Shown piece by piece: positions 59,069-64,000 of a DNA stretch of 64,000 bases. The stretch is from Manihot esculenta (Eukaryota > Streptophyta > Magnoliopsida > Malpighiales > Euphorbiaceae), in assembly GCF_001659605.2 (NCBI RefSeq), contig NC_035171.2:25337825-25401824 (forward strand). The letters run 5' to 3'. Made by a program: the position numbers and the translations under genes. Within the stretch, counting starts at the first letter, position 1, and each line of letters begins with the position of its first letter. The notes under the pieces are model-generated. The model saw only the letters and a program-made list of their open reading frames with translations. It was not told the DNA's origin and searched no databases.

Positions 59069-62000
59069 TCAAGCTGGAGCGTACATATCATATGCTCCAA
59101 GCTTGTTACAAATATACTCTATTCGTGATCCTCGAAGTGATTTTGTGAATACATCAGCTAGTTGATCATTTGAGTTGACAAAGCTAGTAGAAATGCATCC
59201 GGATTCAATCTTTTGCCTAATAAAGTGGCAATCCACCTCTATATGCTTCGTCCTCTCATGAAAAACTGGATTTGATGCAATATGGAGGGCTGCTTGATTA
59301 TCACATATCAACTTCATTTGACCAGTATCGCTATATTTCAATTCCTGAAGGAGTTGCTTCAACCAAATGAGTTCACATGTCCCTAAAGCCATAGCTCGAT
59401 ATTCTGCTTCTGCACTTGATCTTGCTACCACACTCTGTTTTTTACTTTTCCAGGATATAAGATTCCCTCCAATCATAATACAATATCCTGAAGTAGATCG
59501 TCTATCTGAAGGAGAACCTGCCCAGTCTGCATCAGAATAGCCAACAATTTGTGAGTGACCATTGTTCTCATAGAGTAGTCCTTGTCCTGGAGCTCCTTTG
59601 ACATATTTGAGAATGCGAATGACTGCATCCCAGTGACTACTGTATGGATTTTGAAGAAATTGACTAACTACACTTACATCAAAGGAAATATCTGGTCGAG
59701 TGATAGTGAGATAATTGAGCTTGCCAACCAATCTTCTGTATCTAGCAGGGCCTTTAAGTGGTTCCCCCTGTTCAGGAACCAGTTTGACATTTGGATCCAT
59801 GGGAGTATCCACATGTCTACAGTCTAACATGCATGTTTCTTCCAATATGTCCAAAGCATATTTTCATTGAGAAATTGCGATACCTGTTTTAGACTGTGCC
59901 ACTTCAATCCCTAAGAAATATTTCAATTTTCCAAGGTCTTTAGTTTGAAAGTGACTGAACAAATGTTGTTTAAGTTGAGAGATTCCATAATGATCATTTC
60001 CTATAATGACAATATCATCAACATAGACCACCAAGTAGATGCATCTATTGTCATTATGTCGAAAAAACACGGAATGATCAGAATCACTTCGAGACATTCC
60101 AAACTGTTGAACTACATTGCTGAATCGCCCGAACCATGCTCTTGGAGACTGTTTTAGACCATACAATGAGCGTCGAAGACGACATACTAAGCCTGACTCC
60201 CCCTGAGCAACAAACCCCGGAGGTTGCTCCATATAGACTTCTTCGGCGAGTTCTCCATGAAGAAATGCATTTTTAATATCCAGTTGATGAAGGGCCCAGT
60301 GATTAATTGCGGCCAGTGAGATAAGGAGACGAACAGAAGCTATTTTGGCTACGGGAGAGAAAGTATCACTGTAATCAAGCCCATAAATCTGAGTGTAACC
60401 TTTAGCTACAAGGCGAGCTTTAAGGCGATCAATTTTGCCATCAGGTCCCATCTTAACTGTGTAAACCCATCGACAACCAACAGTAGACTTGCCAGGTGGT
60501 AAAGAGACCAGTTTCCAAGTTCCATTATTATGAAGAGCAGTCATCTCCTCAACCATTGCATTACACCAACCAGGATGATCCAATGCTTCTCTAACTGTCT
60601 TGGGTATAGAAACAGCAGACATGGTGGAAACAAAAGTATAATAGGAAGGAGACAAATGATGATAACTCACAAAATTATAAATGGGATGAGGATTGCGAGA
60701 AGAGCGAATACCTTTTCGGAAAGCAAGAGGAGGAGTAGCTGTTGGTACTGAAGGCATGACCGAAGGAGGTGAAGATGGAACTGGAGGTGAGTCACTAGAA
60801 GTACCTGCATCAGGGAGAGAAGTATCAGTGTTAGTAGCAGATGGGTGGGGCCGACGGGTGTAGACCTGAAGGGGTGGATTGACATGAGGCCAAGAAGATA
60901 CAAGAGGTGTAGGTACAGGCAAAGCGCTAGGAACAAAGGTTTTATGTGTTGGACTAGAAGAAAAGTAAGGGGAGGTTTCAAAAAAGGTGACATCTGCAGA
61001 GACAAAATATCTGTTGGTAGTGGGATCATAGCATTTGTAACCTTTTTGAAGCCGAGAATAGCCAAGAAAAACGCATTTAACTGATTTGGGCTGGAGTTTG
61101 TCTTTACCACGGGTATGATCATGAACAAAACATATACATCCAAAAACTCGCAGTGACGATTGGTTGGAGGTCTGGTTAGGAAAGAGAACCGAATGAGGAC
61201 TCTGATGCTGCAAAACAGAGGAAGGCATACGGTTGATCAAATAGCAGCCAGTAAGGACCGCCTCGCCCCAAAAACGCAGCGGAATATTATGATGTATAAG
61301 TAAGGTGCGGGCGGTTTCAATCAAATGCCGATTTTTGCGCTCGGCAACACCATTTTGTTGAGGAGTATGGGCACAAGAGGTCTGGTGAGTAATACCCTGA
61401 GTAGACAAGAAATGAGAAAAAGAGGAGGAAAGATATTCTCGTGCATTATCACTACGCAAAACCTTAATGCGAACACCAAATTGATTATGTATCTCAGCAC
61501 AAAATTTTTGAAAAATGGAGAATAACTCAGATCGATTCTTCATTAAAAACAATAAAGTGCAACGAGAATAATCATCAATAAAAGTAACAAAATACTGAAA
61601 TCCCAAAGTTGTACTGACACGACTTGGACCCCAAATATCTGAATGAACAACATCAAACATCGAAGTGGCCCTGTTATTTACTCGCTTGGGAAATGAAGCC
61701 CGAGTTTGTTTCCCAAGTTGACATGACTCACATGACAAAGAAGACAAAGAAGAAAGACTGGGAACGATTTTCTGTAATTTGAGAAGACTAGGATGTCCCA
61801 AACGGTTATGAATAAGCTCAGCGGACGTAGTAGAAACAAAAGCAACTGAAGAGGTGGAAAAGTGGTATAATCCTTGTGACTCAAATCCTGTTCCAATCAT
61901 TCTCCCAGTACTCCGGTCCTGCACAACAACAGAATCAGCAGTAAAGGTTACTGAACAATTAAGATTTTTGGTCAATTTGCTAATGGAGACTAAATTATAT

Positions 62001-62759
62001 GGACATTCAGGAGTGAACAAGACGGTAGTTAAGGAAATAGAAGGAAGAAGTTGTACATCTCCTATTCCCTTAACTTGAGTTTGTGAATCATTAGCTAGGG
62101 TGACTTTAGATGGTGTAGAAGGTGAAACAAGAGTAGAGAAAAGATTGTGATTACCGGAGATGTGATCAGAAGCACCAGAGTCTAGGATCCATGGACCAAC
62201 AGGTGAAGACTTAGTTAGACAAGCAAGGGAATTACCGGAGTGAGCAATGCTGGTAGATGGAGGATGTTGCTTAGCTGCTTGGAACTGCAAGTATTCTTTA
62301 TAGTCCTCTCCACTTAAAGTAATTGAATCTAGGTTCTGAGATTTATTAGTAGGTTGTGGAAGCGGACCTTCTTCATTAGATTGGGCAAGATGGGCTGCTG
62401 GCTTGCCAGTATTATCATATTGATTGGACCGTGGTGGTCGGCCATGTAGTGCCCAACATGCATCTCGTGTGTGACCTTTTTTATCACAATAAGTGCGATG
62501 AAATTTCTTTCCTTTACCTTTGTGAGTGCTTCCTTGTCCTTGATTTCCTTGTACAGCCAAAACTGAGGATTCCATATCTGTAACATCACTCTTACTAAGA
62601 GAAATACGTAAGAGCCTAGCTGACACATCTTCTAAAGTTGGAATAACTGAACCAGTCAAAATTTGATCTTTCACAGAGCAAAGGTCAGATCGCAATCCAA
62701 TTAATGCCAAAATCATAAAAAATTTATCACGTTGTCCTTCTTGCGCATCAACATCATTA
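59069..62759 (-). pseudogene. Minus-strand Ty1/copia gag-pol, 5'-truncated, one in-frame stop
   Basis: One minus-strand frame runs from about 62759 to 59069 with a single TGA (59864-59866) between GIAISQ and KYALDILEE. It contains the tail of gag (NDVDAQEGQRDKFFMILALI) and a zinc-knuckle region (TYCDKKGHTRDACW), in which the first Cys of the CCHC appears to be Arg. Protease has LDSGASDHISG, followed by GAG-pre-integrase (LIHNRLGHPS). Integrase has HSDIWGPS, RSDNAREY and PQQNGVAERKNRH. RT has KARLVAKGYTQ, FLHGELAEEVYMEQPPGF and YVDDIVIIG. RNase H has SDADWAGSPSDRRSTSGY and SSAEAEYRA. It lacks the gag N-terminus and 5' LTR, so it cannot transpose by itself. The stop is compatible with CGA to TGA. 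Confidence 0.93.
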
Positions 62760-63715
62760 GTGAGGAGTATTGTGACTTAACAGCACTTCCTGTTGCAGAG
62801 TGGATCTCCAAGCTACAAGCACAGGAGCAAAGAACTTCAACTAGAAGTGAAGAAGTCACTGAAGGAGCCTTCCAAGCTTTCCGGGCCAAGCACAAAGGAA
62901 AAGCTTCATCAAGCAAAAAGGAGAACGAAGTAGAAAATAGAGATGGTTATGGAAGAAGAAAAATTCCACCTTGTGGAACTTGTGGGAAGACAAATCATAG
63001 TGAAAATAGATGCTGGAAAAAGTCTCAATGTAGTTTTTGCAAGAAACAAGGTCACGTTGAAAGATTTTGCAAAGTAAAGCAGAATCAAGATCCACAGCCT
63101 GCTCAGCAAGCTAATTTCAGTGATTATCGAGAAGTTGAAGAGTTTTTATTTGTTGCATCCCAAGTGTATGAGTCACCAAAGAAATACATTTGGAATGTTG
63201 ATAGTAGTTGTACAAATCACATGCCAAATGATGCAAGTTTTTCTGGTTCTTTGAATAGATCTGTCAAGACTAAAATTAGAATGGGAAATGGAGAAATTGT
63301 TCAAGCTGAAGGAAAAGGCTCAATTTTACTTCAGACAAAGAAAGGTATGAAGCTCATTTCAAATGTGCATTTATTCCAAAGCTTGATCAGAATCTTTTTA
63401 GTGTTGCCCAAATGATAAAGAAGGGGTATTCTGTGGTAGTTAAAAGAGATTTGTACTCTATTTATAATTCACATAATTGTAAGATTCTAAAGCAAGATTG
63501 GAAAATAATTGTTTTGTTTTAAATTTGGAGATATATATGATGTTGAAGTTGATAAAGGAAAAAAAGAAAATTTCAGCTCAGAAAGTTATTTCTGCTGGTG
63601 TTGAAGAAGGGCAATGCGATGTTGCTGTTTTTGATGTTATTTCTAATGATAAAGCCTCAAAAGTAGATAGTTGGTGCAATGAAATCAAGGAGTTATTTGG
63701 TCCAAGAAAAGTCTA
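62757..63715 (+). pseudogene. copia gag C-terminus and protease remnant (plus-strand element)
   Basis: Gag resumes with EEYCDLTALPVAEWISKLQ and AQEQRTSTR, then two CCHC knuckles, CGTCGKTNHSENRC and CSFCKKQGHVERFC. The protease start follows as WNVDSSCTNHMPND, where the family usually has DSG, so the active-site Gly appears to be Ser. After MGNGEIVQAEGKGSILLQTK the frame breaks near 63400. Later pieces (63540-63715) have SAGVEEGQCDVAVFDVISND. No integrase or RT follows before the right LTR. Confidence 0.85.
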
Positions 63716-63916
63716 GCCAAGAAAACTAAAGTTCCTCATGCTTTTAACAGCAAAATTTCTTTTAGTTCAGTTACAAAAAGTCATGTTAAGCATGGGAGAC
63801 TCAAGCAAACTGTTGTAAAGTTTCATCCAATGGAAAAAGCTAAAGGAGAATTACTTTTTAAAGCTAGTTCTTGCAAGTTTTAAGAGCTTAGAGTATCAAG
63901 AAAAAATCTCAAGGAG

Positions 63917-64000
63917 TGTTGGCTGAAATGAGACTTTTTCTAGATACTAAATTGTAACTTTTTTGCTGATGTAAAATTGCAGTATTGAGGTAGCTGTGTT
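63917..64000 (+). repeat. Right LTR of the plus-strand copia element (partial)
   Basis: TGTTGGCTGAAATGAGACTT matches the start of the left LTR (57717). It is preceded by a short purine tract (CTCAAGGAG) acting as PPT and is cut by the window end. Confidence 0.85.

Larger units (their letters stand above)
57717..64000 (+). mobile_element. Plus-strand Ty1/copia element lacking pol, runs off the window
   Basis: The left LTR (57717-58097), PBS (58099-58110), broken gag (58201-58730), the continuation of gag and a protease remnant (62757-63715), and the start of the right LTR (63917 onward, TGTTGGCTGAAATGAGA) define the element. No integrase, RT or RNase H of this orientation is present. The right LTR follows shortly after the protease piece, so this is a deletion derivative or non-autonomous copy. 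It is split by an 87-bp duplication and a minus-strand copia fragment (58726-62759). Confidence 0.85.

Overview
This window is nuclear DNA from a flowering plant, almost certainly a eudicot. The evidence is AT-rich intergenic DNA, genes with GT-AG introns, three conserved single-copy-type eukaryotic genes with plant-like protein sequences, and abundant Ty3/gypsy and Ty1/copia LTR retrotransposons, hAT-type MITEs and foldback repeats. The overall texture would suit a Malpighiales (Euphorbiaceae-like) genome, but that is only an impression. No rRNA, tRNA, CRISPR or prokaryotic operon structure was seen.

Three host genes are present, all on the + strand. (1) EMC6, a subunit of the ER membrane protein complex, has coding exons between 2454 and 3963, a 5'UTR intron and a 20-nt coding micro-exon; the reconstructed protein is 119 aa. 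(2) CCT7, the eta subunit of the cytosolic TRiC/CCT chaperonin, has 14 coding exons from 12326 to 19214 that give an uninterrupted 562-aa protein. (3) A DHHC-type protein S-acyltransferase resembling Arabidopsis PAT11 (26322-32645) has 3 coding exons, 328 aa and a 3.7-kb first intron. That intron holds a 1.67-kb insertion carrying a broken piece of a DUF1682/CCDC47-like gene.

Between the genes lie layers of transposon debris. 4330-6480 is a decayed minus-strand Ty3/gypsy (Tat-like) element and 8640-11300 is a decayed minus-strand Ty1/copia element. 20443-23702 holds two related foldback elements with (GAA)n purine cores, with a 450-bp hAT MITE (perfect 8-bp TSD) between them. 35613-36128 is a second hAT MITE with a perfect 8-bp TSD. 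Several AT-rich stretches (1-1350, 6500-8600, 19500-20440, 32930-35600) have no recognisable gene.

The right-hand part, 36556 to about 57000, is a Russian-doll nest that can be resolved to the base. A second copy of the Tat-like element (36556-37075 and 56208-57000) was split by a chromovirus-type Ty3/gypsy element, called A here (37076-56207, TSD AGCAG). The 3' LTR of A was then split by a sibling element, B (45222-55026, TSD CTTCC). B has a full-length, uninterrupted gag-pol reading frame and nearly identical LTRs, so it is a recent and possibly still active insertion. A carries a nonsense codon in gag, an Asp-to-Asn change in RNase H and a 795-bp deletion in its 3' LTR. Both have ~2.2-2.4-kb LTRs filled with a 13-bp palindrome and conserved intron-like signals downstream of the TATA box.

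The last 6 kb (57717 to the window end) is a plus-strand Ty1/copia element without recognisable integrase, RT or RNase H. Its gag is interrupted by a perfect 87-bp direct duplication and by a 5'-truncated, otherwise nearly complete minus-strand copia element (58821-62759) with one in-frame stop.
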